64,000 nucleotides of DNA from Rhipidocladum racemiflorum. Its lineage: Eukaryota > Streptophyta > Magnoliopsida > Poales > Poaceae. A program made the position numbers and the translations under genes. The stretch is taken from assembly GCA_036346355.1 (NCBI GenBank), contig CM070584.1:49683097-49747096 (forward strand), in the 5' to 3' direction. The notes below the pieces were generated by a model. The model was not told where the DNA came from. It did no database searches and saw nothing but the letters and a program-made list of their open reading frames with translations. Below, in pieces: positions 32,332 to 44,100 of this stretch; the first letter of the stretch is position 1, and each line of letters starts with the position of its first letter.

Positions 32332-34398
32332 GGCCCTGTTTGGCAGAGTTCCAGATCCTAGCTCCACCTTGAAACTGAAACTTGTAGATTGAAATAAAGT
32401 GACTTAAGTTTATAATTTTATTCGAAAATGTAAACAAGATGACCCACCTAAACACTCTTAGGGCCTGTTTGGCAGAGCTCCAGCTCCCAACTCCACCCCG
32501 GATCTAGGTGGAGCCCTGCCAAACACCCCAACTACACAAAACCACGGAACAGGCAACTCCGTGGAGCAGGCAGAGTTTTGGTACATTTTTTTTGGAGCAA
32601 GAGAAAAGGTGCTCTGCGTATGAGTTTTTTCTGAGTAGACGTGGAGTTGAGGAGAAATTACCACATTTGCCACAGGGGTAATACCCTTCCCGTTTCCAGC
32701 CCCCACGCGGCCACGCCCACATCCCGATCGACCCGACCCCTCCCGCGCGAGCCCTAGCGGGATCCCCTCCCCGTGCTTGGCGGCGGCTCCTGCGCCTCCT
32801 CCCAGCGATCGGCTGCCCCTCCTACGCACCTCCCTGCGCTCGGCTTTGTGCCTGGCGGCGGCTCCTGCGCCTCCTCCCAGCGCCGGCAACGCTCCTCCCT
32901 GCACTCGGCCGCCCCTCCTCCCAGATCGGCAGCCGGCAACGCTCCTCCCTGCGCTCGGCCACCCCTCCTCCCAGCGCGGCTGTCCCCCCCCCCCCCCCCC
33001 GTCGCGTCTCCCTCCACTCCTGCTGCCAAGGTGAGCTTGCTAAATCCCTAAATCCATTTATCTCGAAGTTCAAATCATCCATCCATTCACTGTGAAATGA
33101 GAACCTTGTTTGTTTGAGTACCAGGCCTTTTCAATTCTATTCTGTTGGGTGCCCTGAATCCTTGGTCGACCGAGCAGCAGATAATTTGATGCTAATTTGT
33201 TGTGCTGCATGTATATATGTATGTATGCATTGCTAAAAAAATCAGTCCAGAGACTCAGTGCATTGTTGAATATATGAATTGTTCTTCAAAGATGAAAATA
33301 TGAATTGTTCTTCAAAGATGGTTGAATGCTAATGAATATTTATGTTTTGAATGGTTGAATTGCTGTATGGATCGACAAGCCACACAATACAATCACCATA
33401 TTCATAGCATTTTCAATTCTTGGCCAAACATACGTGCTGGTGGGTAGGTGAGAGCACATCAGTTTCTAAGTTGCCTTTGTAGCTTGTGGTCACCCATATG
33501 CTTCCAGTGTCTTTTTAGTTATTTGTTCTGTAGGTGTGTTTGATCATCATCAACCGCTTCCATGGCACCCATCATTAATCAGTAGTGCTAGTCTGCATAA
33601 TCCTTGCTCCTGGTACTTTCCTTCATATATTTGGAATTAATCTTATTTTTTCCTATATGTTATTTGATGGAACCATTTCACTTATATATTTCATGGAATT
33701 AATCTTATAGTGTGGATCAATTTCTTTTTGTAATGGTATAAACAAAGCTTATATACTTATCAATTTCTTTTTCCAACGATTTTGCTGTCCAAATTGATTA
33801 TGGAACTACTATTTAATCGGTCGGTACTAGCCTGCATTACATGTCGTTGTTACTGCAATACCTTCCTGTCCGTACGCTCATTCCAGAGATCGCGAGGTGG
33901 ACAGGCCAAGAACAAATCGTCTGACGTGCGTGGATCATCGGGATGAACCGATCGAGAATGTAGCCAGCTACCTAGATGGAGAAGTCAGAAATGGATGTGT
34001 GGATAACCACCGATCGCTTCACGGCGGCCGGCTTCCATCGAGGTCGACCTTGTTCTCAGGCCGTCGACGTCGTATTCCGCAAGAGATCAAAGCGGCAATT
34101 CCAAAATTAGATAAATTAATGACAGGATTAGGTAAAAGGGTAATGTTGACCATTCATCATCATTTTAGGATCTGGAGCTAATATCATGGCCAAACACCAC
34201 AGCTCCAACTCTAGTTTTGCAGTGGAGCTGCTCTACAGTGGAGTTGTGGAGCAGAGCTGAAAAAATGGAGCTGGAGCTCTGCCAAACACCCCCTTAATAT
34301 ACCCACAGCTCCAGCTCCACGAATCTCGTGGAGCTAGGAATACCTAGCTCCACCAACTCCACGAATTTGGTGGAGCTGGAGCTCTGCCAAACACCCCC
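32332..34398. mobile_element. PIF-type element interrupted by a second PIF element
   Basis: The left end GGCCCTGTTTGGCAGAG and right end CTCTGCCAAACACCCCC are inverted, with TTA on both sides (32329-32331 and 34399-34401). TTA duplications are typical of PIF/Harbinger. Its own sequence is 32332-32460 plus 34294-34398. The related copy at 24316 shows the uninterrupted arrangement. It is non-coding. Confidence 0.8.
32461..34293. mobile_element. 1.83-kb PIF-type element nested in the previous one
   Basis: It begins GGGCCTGTTTGGCAGAGCTC and ends GAGCTCTGCCAAACACCCCC, with TTA on both sides (32458-32460 and 34294-34296). It carries a GC-rich, exon-like segment at 32690-33030 made of repeated GGCGGCGGCTCCTGCGCC and CGCTCCTCCCTGC motifs. 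That segment ends in a splice-like GCCAAG before GTGAGC. There is a C-run (about 17) near 32985. A further exon-like open segment lies at 33890-34180. I do not recognise either. No PIF transposase is seen, so it is non-autonomous and possibly carries captured host sequence. Confidence 0.75.
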
Positions 34399-34401
34399 TT
34401 A

Positions 34402-34610
34402 GACCCCGTTTGGCAACTTGGAACCGGGCCATTTCTACTAAATTCTGGAAGAAACCTAACCAAACGGGCTAAAGCTCGAAACGATTCTCCTCAGATCGTT
34501 TCTTCTTTTTCCACTCCGTGGTCGAAACGGTCTCAACCCCGTTCCACCCGATTCACAGATCCTACCTGAAATGTTTCTATCAAGAATCTGGAACCGTACC
34601 AAACAGGACT
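34402..34610. mobile_element. 209-bp PIF-type MITE
   Basis: It starts GACCCCGTTTGGCAACTTGG and ends GTACCAAACAGGACT. TTA lies before (34399-34401, shared with the neighbouring element) and after (34611-34613). It is non-coding. Confidence 0.7.
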
Positions 34611-34625
34611 TTAGTGTGCTAGTTT

Positions 34626-35425
34626 TAAGGGCGATTGGATTCGGATAGTTTTCGGGTTCGAATTTGGTTTCAGATATTTTATTTTAAATTTGAATTTAAG
34701 AGATTATTATCCGTCGAATTGGTATATTCCAAAAGTATTTTTTGATATATCCAAAGTAATTAACTCGGATATCCGAAATCATTGTGGTCCAATGGCGGCC
34801 GCTCGCGCCCAGGCTTGCCTGGCTGCCTGCGCGAGGGTTAAGCACCGAGCGAGCGCCGTGCTGCCTCGTGGGGCATGGCTCCGCTACCCAGTACCCACAC
34901 TGCATGGGAGTGTGGGACCACCCCCAACAATACAGGATCTTCTCTGCATAATGGCTCCAATGGTCTGATCCGTGGTGTACAAACTAAAAAATTCTTAGCA
35001 TGACTTAAACATAGAGAAGACTGAACCCATGCAACATCGTTTTTCTCAGAGTTATGCCGTATGCGTAAGGAGTTAGTCCACTTGAGATTGCAAACTAAGG
35101 AAGTAGATGTGAAAACATAATGCTGCCCGATAAAATGACTTGTTACACTGTGATAATCTTATTGTGTGTTGAACTCATCCAGTTGGTTAATCAGTAATAT
35201 ATGTGTGTTTTATGTGGTGTCAGCTTTCACGCGTTATCTGACAAAAAAAATATCCGATACCGTATCGATTCCACCCCATATTCGATTCAAATCCGCAGCC
35301 GATATTATACGCACCGTATTCGTATCCGGTACTATCCGAATCCGATTCTGAATCCGACAAAAAAAAAATGATTTAAGATATGAAAAGAGCGATATCCGAT
35401 CGAATCCGAACCGATTACACCCCTA
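34626..35425. mobile_element. hAT-like non-autonomous element, about 800 bp
   Basis: The right end reads CCGAACCGATTACACCCCTA, the inverse of TAGGGGTGTAATCGG. The left end TAAGGGCGATTGGATTCGG is its diverged partner. Flanks GCTAGTTT and GCTATTGA match at five of eight bases, so the 8-bp duplication is eroded. The interior has many CGGATATCCG-like motifs and a GC-rich patch at 34790-34920. It shares its end with the larger element at 36126. Confidence 0.55.
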
Positions 35426-36117
35426 GCTATTGATCCGGGCCTATATTTTAAGCCTGCAATGTTTTTGGCCGGGCCCAGGCTTTGGTTTAAGCATCCTGGC
35501 AAGATTGGACCAGCCCGATGCAAGCACTCGTGCTCGGCTGCAAGCCTCCAACCCTAACCGCAACCACCATATATAAAGGTTTTCCTTCACCCTAGCCTCA
35601 ATCCCCATCTTCTCCATACGGTCCTCAATATCCTCGATCTCACCATCGATGGTGACTCCCCTATTGCTTCTCCTTGTGCCCTCCACATCACCTCCGCCTC
35701 CTCCCTCCCTGGCCTCACCTTCCGCGGCAGCTCCCTCGAGACATTCTCCTCCTCACGCTCCCATGGTAGTGGGTTACAGGGTTATCTACATGTTTGTTGC
35801 TTAGATAGACCACTAGTAAAGAAGATGAATAGGGAAATTGGATTGAGTGCCTTAATTTTTTGTTCAGTTGGTGATTCGTGCTTGCATTATTGAGACCCAG
35901 CAACCAAGAGTAGTGAGGAAACCTATTATATATTTTGATTTTGATTTTGATTTTGAATAATTGTTGTGGCTTTGGTGGTTGTTCCTGTAACCAACTATTC
36001 TTATATTGATGATTTTGCGAAAAAAACTTATTTGACTCTATGTTTCTTTACTTCATGTGCTAATTTCTTAAGAAAAGCTCTTACTTTGATTTTTTTTATT
36101 TTTTTCCTCCATTGCAA
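35426..36117. other. Sequence between two hAT-like elements
   Basis: It contains GGGCCTATATTTTAAGCC and GGCCGGGCCCAGGC motifs of a kind often seen in hAT-like repeats. An open segment at 35590-35765 could be a captured exon, but I do not recognise it. No supported gene. Confidence 0.3.
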
Positions 36118-36639
36118 TTCTGCACTAGGGGTGCAATCGAGTCGGATAATTTTCGACCGACCGACCGGATATCTTCGGTTCGAATTCGGATAGTTAGTTC
36201 AAATAATTGTTGGATTTAGATTTAAATTCAAGATATCACTATCTATCGACGTGAAATATTCCTTAAAATTATTTTCGGATATATCCAACCAAATTATTCG
36301 GATATGCGATCGGCCCACAGAGGCCCGGTACAAACCCTAGTTGGCTAGTTCTTCTCTCGATTGGTTCTCCTCCTCCCATGACCCGTCCCCCGATCGGTCC
36401 TCCCCCCATCACACACCACCGCCGCGGCCCTCCCGCTGCCGCCCTTCCGCTCCCTCCGCCGCCCCCCCACCGCCGCCTTCAGCTCCCTCCACCCCCAGCT
36501 CCTTCCGCCCTTCTCGCCACCCTCCGCTCCCTTCGCCACTTCCGCCATCTCCAAATTTGGGGTTAAGTTTGCTATTATCTGCGTGTGCATGCACAAAATA
36601 TGCCGCTCATATAACTGATGTTTCTGTGTGTTCGCAGTT

Positions 36640-36728
36640 TCTTCGGATTTGGTGAAGGGAGCCAAGGACAAGAAGCGGAGGGTTAAGGGACCTGTCAGGA
36701 TCCCCACTAAGGTCCTCTATGCAAGAAG
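36640..36728 (+). pseudogene. RPS20: Fragment of 40S ribosomal protein S20
   Basis: After a TTCGCAG acceptor the frame reads SSDLVKGAKDK, then RRVKGPVRIPTKVL. This is the RPS20 segment normally ending RVKGPVRMPTKVL, followed by residues absent here. Sequence after KVL departs from the family (YARR) and meets a GTACTG donor-like site. Only about 30 residues of roughly 120 remain, so it cannot be a ribosomal protein gene. It sits inside the hAT-type element at 36126-40561. The upstream exon-like part (36341-36570) is a low-complexity Pro/Ser-rich frame and does not match RPS20. Confidence 0.75.
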
Positions 36729-37039
36729 GTACTGACATTATTCTCTTGGAAATGCTATCGATGCTAAGTGAAGCCACCCCCTTTGCTGAATGTCTACATT
36801 CTTTTCAGATATTCCAATATTTCGATTTCGACAGTAAGGAATCCATTACATTCCGTCAGGTATTAACTCGAACGCGATCAGTCTTGTACCCGCTGCCTTG
36901 CACATGTTTTATCACCGACTAACGTGCTAGTATACGATGTACGAGTTGCAAGTCCCCCTGGGTTAATTGATATAAATAGTCTTGGTTACGGTCAAGTAAC
37001 TAGACTGAATGGATGAAATGTGTTATTACATCTCAGATT

Positions 37040-38432
37040 CCATTGGTTCGGTTTTTGAAGTAATTAGTTCGGTTAACCGAGCCGCCGGCTGTGGTTAGTT
37101 CGGTTAACCGAGCCGCTGGCTGTGGTTAGGCCGCTGCCCGCTGAGCTCAATCCTCATTCACTGGGACACTCGGTAGCCCAGTCCCGCACCGAGCCACATA
37201 GTACCCTGATACGGTGATACCCCAACGCGGCTACCCGACTCGCGCACGGGTGGCACGGCGCATTCGTTCCCCATTCCCCAATCGAGAGAAATAACCCTAC
37301 CCCTACCGACTGCACCGACTCGAGCACGGCACGCCTCGCACCAGCGGCGCCGCCACCTACCGGCAATCGGCGCCGCCACAGGCCGCCAGGCATCGCGCCC
37401 TCCCGTCCCGGCCAAGGGCCATCCCTACCTGAGCCGACGCGGCCTCCGCCACCGTCGCCATCCTCACTGCTCCTGGGCCCTGGCTCCCATCCCCAGCAGG
37501 CGTCGCCACAGTTGCCGCCCTCCCAATCTCCCATCCGGCCATCCCCTGACCAGTGCATCCGAGGTGCACGCCGCTTCGACCAGTGCTACGCCCGTCGCCC
37601 TCCGAGGTTCTTTTTCTTTTTCTTGAGTTATTTCTGTTGAATGTTTTGCAAATCTTGGTTTGTTGGAGGAATAGATGGTAAGATGGTAATGAATATCCAT
37701 GTAAAATTTCTTGAAGATAATGTTGATATGTACTGCGAAGTCATTCTTGTCGTTTGTCAAGAAAAAGAATGTTCTTGACTTCTTTCTGTATGTTTGGAGT
37801 AGATCTGTAGATAGTAAGATATGCTAGAAAAACGTTGTGCAAGTCTGTGTAATGGTGTATGAGTGAAGTTGCTCTCTGTGTTGCTTAGAAGCATTGTTTT
37901 GTACGAGGCTTAACACCTCTCTTTCTGAGATTATGGATGAATTGAACTGTAGTGAGGAAATGTTATGAACTGTAGTGATAATTGCTGTGTGTTGCAGTGT
38001 TGCTTCACTTGGTTCTTTAATTGCTGAACTTTAAAGTAGTTGTGTGCTTTTTGTAGTTGTGTTAATTGTTGGACATTAAAATTTGCTTACTTTGTGACTG
38101 CATAGTGCTTTATGTAGTTCTGTTAAATGTTGTTAATGTGTTGGACTGTTGGATGGACCGCTGGACTGCTTACTTTGTGTTCGGTTAATGTGTTGAACAT
38201 TGAAATTCGGTTAATGTGCTGACTGCTTACTTTGTGTTGTGCTAATGTGTTGAAATTGAAATTCGGTTAACCGAAATACCGAATAAACCGAACCGAATTA
38301 GTCCGGTTAATTCGGTTCGGTTTCTGCAGTAGTTCGGTTCGGTTTCGGTTTTTAGTTCCTAAAAACCGAATTTTTTAAACACCGAATAAACCGAAACGAT
38401 AAAACCGTATAAACCAAATGCCCACCCCTACT
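37040..38432. mobile_element. Nested hAT-like repeat with GGTTCGGTTTT motifs
   Basis: The right end ACCAAATGCCCACCCCTA is the inverse of the common hAT end TAGGGGTGGGCA. Dense CGGTT/AACCG motifs lie next to it (38267-38410). The left side shows the inverted partner motifs (37047-37125), where AGTTCGGTTAACCGAGCCGC is duplicated. The exact left terminus is not clear. Non-coding GC-rich DNA at 37130-37610 lies inside. Confidence 0.45.
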
Positions 38433-39714
38433 TATGGATACCTGCGTGGGTTGTGGTTTTGATTGGTAGGATTTATGAAAGTTTGTATATGCTGTTTGTG
38501 TAGCACGACTAGATCATGATTTTCAGTTGATTGGTAGGATTTATGAAAGTTTGTATGTGTTAGTTCCTTAATAGCTTTAGTACTGGGAGGAAGGTGGAAC
38601 ATTGTCTCTCTGAATTTTGCCGAGAAAGATTGGATTTTTTTGCTTCTTTTGGGCTCTAGTTGTTGTTCTTGATGGTCTTAGGTTTGCTGTTGACCAAGGA
38701 ATATTGGAGATATTCTTGCTAGGCTGCTTCTTGTGTTGACTGATCCGTGACATATTAATCTGTACATTAAGTCTAATCATGCATTAAATTATTTGTTGTG
38801 GGATGTATTGTGCCACTTTTGCTATGTTTTGTGACACACTTGTATGATTTGAATTAGAATTTGTTGTGATGCACTGTTTTTCGATGGGAAGCGCTAAGGT
38901 AAATGGTTGAACTTAGTGCCCTGTTTTAACACATTACAAGGGCTCTAGTATAGCATTTTTATTTTTTTGAAGGCAACTTTAGCATTGTAGTTGAGCTTGC
39001 ACTGGTTACAGTTTGAGACAGTTAGGCATGCATTCCTGTTATCAGTATGTTCATGACTAGTTCCAATTTAGGCCTTTCTGTAACTAGGGATTGTAAAAGA
39101 ATATCTCTCTTTCACTTAACTATGTATAGCATTATCAGTGTGTTACATTTTGTTCTGTTGAGTAGTCTGGGCCGGTTGATGAACCGTGCTTACAACAGTG
39201 GTGTGCTATCCAATAAAATAAAATGCTAATAAACTAACGATGCAGTAGGCCTTAGCATAACTATGTTGATCAAAGCCCAACAGGTTCAGCTTAGATCATC
39301 TTGCTAAGAACCATTAAAATTTTAAATTTAGCTCTTTTGATGCACATCAATTACATGAATGTCCGTCTCCTTAAGCATGACTGACCGCCCACAAAAGTCA
39401 CATGGTGCAGTCCTGGATCTACAGATACTCTTTTGTTCATTCATATGGACAGCTAGTAGAAATGTTTCGGTTTGGTAAACAGTATGAATAAAGTTCATTT
39501 ATCCCCCAATGATTGATAATTTGACATCTCAACGCATACCTTTTGTTTTTTGTTGGATGAGACTATGGTTGAGGCTGATATTGACCAAGTGCTTAGGACA
39601 AGTAGCTATGTTCATGCACTCGTGGGCTCATTGAGATGTTGCTAGCCTGCTATGGCCACATTGGTTTTCAAACTCTTCTACAAGATTGTCATTGTTGAGT
39701 CTTGTGTGTGTATG

Positions 39715-40094
39715 TGTCACGGCGGCTCCTAAAGGGGATTTACGTTATGGGCTAGTGTATGGGAGGCGGGCCAAAGCCACAACCGTGCCAGTCCTATCCC
39801 AAACCGTCACAGGTTAACCAGCTGGTACCTTCCTATTTATCTATTGGACAATTACAATAATTAGTTCCCAAAATTAGTTATTTTCCATACCTAGAATATC
39901 TAGATTGGTTGGATCCTGTAAAGCCCTAGCCCGGCTATAAATAGGCAATAGATTGAGGAATAAAGCAACAAAAGTTCAGGATCAGATTTACCTGTTGTTC
40001 GGTCACGTTTGTGATCCATTGGGCGTCAGGAGTGCCTATCGCCTCCTGACCTCCGATTGTCCAGCGAACAGGCAAATCAGCTTAGGTCGTGACA
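39715..40094 (+). mobile_element. Solo LTR, 380 bp
   Basis: It begins TGTCACGGCGGCTCC and ends GGTCGTGACA (TG...CA). It is flanked by GTATG on both sides (39710-39714 and 40095-40099), a perfect 5-bp target duplication. A TATA box (GGCTATAAATAGG near 39933) lies where an LTR promoter should be. No internal retroelement sequence remains, so it is the product of LTR recombination. It is inserted inside the hAT-type element. Confidence 0.85.
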
Positions 40095-40569
40095 GTATGT
40101 CTGTACAAAGTAATCTTAATACTGTCTATTTGTCTTATTCTCTCTCATGTAGATATGGAGTCATGGTCGTATTATTATGATATTATTTACGTATCGTTCT
40201 ATGTTCCGTAACTTTTTTCTATGTGTACCGTTCAAATTGAATGTACTTTTGCAACTTTGTTGGACTACCTGATAAATTGACTTGTCAAATTGCGATAATT
40301 CTGTTGCATTCGAACTCATACGGTTGATTAGTTATTGCTATATGTGTTCTTCACGCAGTATGTACTCGCGCGATATCTAACAAAAAATATCCAGTATTAT
40401 ATCGATTCCGCTCTGTATTCGCTTCAAAGCTGTGACTGATATTATCCACGCCGTATTTGTATCTAGCACTATCCATATCCGACCCCGAATCCGACAGAAA
40501 AATATGGTTTAGGATGCAGAAAGAGCTATATCCGACTGAATCCGAGCCGATTGCACCCGTAGTCTGCAC

Positions 40570-41358
40570 CACGGCCTGATCGGGCTTTGGGCTTGCCAAG
40601 TTTACACTTATCAGGCTTCGGGTCGGGTCGGGTCGGACCTGACATTTTAAGTTCGAGCCTTTTGAGCCCGGCCTGCCTGATGTTTGATTAGGTCTTCTTC
40701 TAGCCCATCCTATTCTTCTCTAGATCTCGTCGTGGCTATTGCTCCCCGTTTGTCTCAACCTCGAAACGAAGGATTTCTAATCTTGTAGGTATCCTCCTCC
40801 GCTCTACCGACTGGCGTGTGGTGGAGATCCATCCGGACTTGGATTGATCTCTTCTTTCGCTGGTAAGGAAGCTCTAGCTTCGGTTGTTGTTCTAAGAGTG
40901 AGCTTTGTCCTGGGGATCTTTTCTTTGTTGTGAGCAATCTCATCCAACTCTTTCTTTTTGGATGGATAGTTCAGTCCATGAAGTTTGTTGCGGATTTGTT
41001 TGCTCTATGGTGGATTTGTTTCCAACTGAACCCCCATGCCCCACGTTAGGTCCGCCCCTGTGGTCTCCCGTTCCCAACAGTTGCTATTGGGGATGTGATT
41101 ATGCTACTTCAAGTGTTGCAAACGATTGTTGATGTTAGGAGGGGGAAAAAACCCCATGCCCCATGTTAGGTCCGCCCCTGTGGTCTCCCGTTCCCAACAG
41201 TTGCTATTGGGGATGTGATTATGCTACTTCAAGTGTTGCAAACGATTGTTGTTGTTAGGAGGGGGCGGGGATCTCAGATCAGCTTGATCTTTCTGTGTTG
41301 GGTGTTGCATAATAGTGTCCTTTTTTGAATGATTCAGTAGGTGTTCATCATCTTGATC
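40570..41358. other. USE1 upstream region
   Basis: It holds a GGGTCGGGTCGGGTCGG run near 40620-40636, the tandem duplication annotated separately, and pyrimidine-rich sequence that may be the USE1 leader. I cannot place the transcription start. Confidence 0.35.
41032..41265. repeat. 114-bp direct duplication just upstream of USE1
   Basis: Units 41032-41145 and 41152-41265 are offset by 120 bp and differ at only a few bases (for example CCCACGTTAGG against CCCATGTTAGG). The second unit ends 93 bp before the USE1 ATG, so the duplicated DNA is in its promoter or leader. Confidence 0.9.
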
Positions 41359-44100
41359 ATGGGGCTCAGCAAGGTGGAAGTGAACTTGAAAAGGCTGCTT
41401 GAGGCGGCTCCTCGGCAGCAGAATCAGACTAAGCTTGTCCATGTAAGCGTAGCTACTCTCATTTTTTTTGAAAGATTTCCATCATGCTTTGTTTCTATTC
41501 AACGGCTGAGCAGATACTGGCATACTGTTCTATAACCAATTTAGTAAGAAGAGAGGAAAGATATAGCCTCAATGAGGATATTTTTTTTTTAATTTTTTGT
41601 TGTTGTTAAAACAGTTATATAAGGAAAATTGGGTGATGGGTTACTGCTGGATTCGTTTTGTTTGTATTCAATTTTAATAAGTGGTATCTAATGAATCTTC
41701 TCTTTAATCTTAGTCCTTTTGAATAGATTGTGTGCTAGCACTGACATCCTCTAATTGCAGTATGTAACCACAGCAAGGGAGCTGTTGGAGCAGCTAGGAG
41801 CAGAAACGACACCAGAAGGGGTATCAAGGTACTCGTGGGTTTGTATGTTCTCTATGAAGGTATAGCGTTGTCTGCTTTTCGGGAATATTGATATGTTGGC
41901 TGTTGTCAAGTCAAGCTAACGATTGTTGAGGATCCATAATTTTTGAAAGAAACCCAGCTGGTATATGATTGTGCCCCCACGGCCCCACCAATGACAATAC
42001 CATAGCCATCAAAATTTGTAGTCCAATATAAACTTAAACCTCATCTCTGGCTCATATTACATGACTTTAGTGTGTCCTGCCAATCTACAAATGATTGATC
42101 TTGCAGTGCATCAGTATCACCATCCATTTTTTGCATTTTGCATTCAGGTAAACTTTGTAAGTCTATAAAGGAGTACTGGTTGCTAATTTGTGAACACTTT
42201 GCTGCTTGCTTGCTTTGACTGATGGTGTGTTTCAACATTCAGCTTTTAAACACTGATGAATTGGGGTAGCATAATCTATTTGCCTTTTTCCATACTGATG
42301 TTCAATGAATAGGGCCAATAAGTAGATAGGAGCACATGATCAATACCAGAGTAACTTTAACCTTACACACATATTTAAAGTTTTTTCCGAGTGTGATATA
42401 CTGACCGGCTTCCAGAAGTACCCTTCTTTTTTGGTATAAAAGGTGCCATACTTGCCCACTTAATAAGTGCGAAGTTTCTTTCTTTTGTATTTTTTAACAA
42501 GCTGTTCAAGAAAATCTGGATACTCTTTCTGTGAAGATATTCTCCTTCCAGCATGACAAAAGGAACCCATATGTGAAGGTTCACAACTATTAAGTTTTCA
42601 TGACCTTTCATTTCATGATAACAATTTCTAGGCTTTTGTTTGCCTTTTTCAAACAATCTTGCAGCTGATTCAGTGGTCTTAGTAGTCGGTGGAGCAGAAC
42701 AAGCATTTACCTATATTGAAATTTATCTTTCACTGCTTATGCAGTTTTTTTTCATGATCAAAACAACATGTTCATTCATGATTTTTTTTTCCTGATTCAG
42801 TGTTTCAAAAGCTAAGCTTACTGAATATTCAGAAAAGATTGAAGCACTAGCTGCCAGGCTTGCTGCTCCAGTGGTATGTTTTTATTGTGTTGATTCATGT
42901 TTTGCACTGATATGCTAAATTCCTCCACTTGTACTTTGTAGAACTCACTGCAACTACAACATATGATGCCCTCAAGCTTTTTATTTGATTGATTTCTCAG
43001 CACAGAGCAAACCGCTAGGCTAGGTCCTAGATACACTTTCATTACTTTCTTGTTGATGCAGCCAGAAAATGAAAAGCCGGTTGATGAAAGCAGAGAAGAA
43101 GAAAGCTCTTATGAAGGAGAAAAGGTTGGAAGTCCAATATCCTTGTCAATAGGATTGCGGAGGAGATCGACGTAAGTTAAATTTGGTCCCTTTTTTTTTT
43201 GTTCCTTTTCTTACAGTTACAACTAATGAACTAACAGACGTAATCAAATAGATTTCGTGTGGAGGTTGGACCACACAGTCATGAGAGAAACGAAAGAGAT
43301 ATTGGAGCACCTATTAGATTGGATGCAGAAGCTCAAGCTCGCATTGAGAAGCATAGGTATGTATTATTTTTTTTGCAAAGTTTTCTTTCCCCTATCTCAG
43401 TATCTGGCTTAGTGCCGTCATTATTCTTATTCAAAATTTCTAAATTGCACATGAGTAACAAATTTACTGATCCATTCATTGACTTTTTGGAGGAACAGAT
43501 CCATTCATTGTCTGGTTTCACTGAGATTGTTGTTATGAAAATTTGAAAGCTATAATCAGTGCAATGTTTAATCGTTACCTTCCTTTTTCTCCTGATGTTT
43601 TAAGACCTAAGCATGAAAACTTCAGGTTCGTACAAGATCATCAAATGAATATACTGGTTATCCTCTTACCGTGTTGGATCTTCTCACTGCACAGGAAGCT
43701 GCAAGATGATTTGACTGATGAAATGGTTGAGTTAGCCCGCCAACTAAAGGAAAGTAGTCTTGTAATGAACCAATCTGTGCAAGATACAGAGAAGGTAGGC
43801 TTTCTGTTGTGTTGGCATTGATTTTTTCTGTGCATAATATTACCTCAGTTTAACACTGGCAACAAAGTTCTCTCTGCTGGATGTTTATTGAAAATGTTCG
43901 GTTACTGGTTACTGCTGATGCAGATCCTTGATTCCACCGAGAGAGCCGTGGAGCATAGCCTGGCAAGCACCGGGCGTGCAACCACGCGGGCGGCGGAGGT
44001 CTACTCGCTGGCTTCCAAGACAACATGCTTCCAGTGGCTGCTCATCTTTGTGATGACCTGCATGTTTGTTATGGTGGTTCTACTCATACGGGTCACCTGA
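41359..44100 (+). CDS. USE1: USE1-like SNARE protein, seven exons
   Basis: USE1 is the SNARE of the ER that, with syntaxin 18 and SEC20 partners, serves retrograde Golgi-to-ER membrane fusion. Exons 41359-41442, 41761-41828, 42801-42873, 43062-43171, 43252-43356, 43695-43794 and 43924-44100 join in frame to 238 residues, the usual size. The N-terminus is GLSKVEVNLKRLLEAAP. The middle is acidic, with ESREEESSYEG. The SNARE helix covers about 150-210 (KLQDDLTDEMVELARQLKES, ILDSTERAVEHSLAS). One C-terminal membrane span follows (WLLIFVMTCMFVMVVLLI). The frame opens seven codons earlier, but the ATG at 41359 fits the family. No breaks are seen. Confidence 0.92.

Larger units (their letters stand above)
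36126..40561. mobile_element. 4.4-kb hAT-type element carrying captured and nested sequence
   Basis: The left end is TAGGGGTGCAATCGAGTCGG and the right end, inverted, is TACGGGTGCAATCGGCTCGG. The flanks TTCTGCAC (36118-36125) and GTCTGCAC (40562-40569) match at seven of eight bases, as expected for the 8-bp target duplication of hAT elements. Inside are an RPS20 gene fragment, a second hAT-like repeat ending near 38432, and a solo LTR with its own target duplication. No hAT transposase is seen. The element is non-autonomous, in the manner of Pack-type elements. Confidence 0.7.

Noticed and set aside
36341..36655. Pro/Ser-rich frame as the start of an RPS20 gene
   Set aside because: It shows no RPS20 N-terminal sequence. 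Low-complexity GC-rich DNA before the captured exon explains it.
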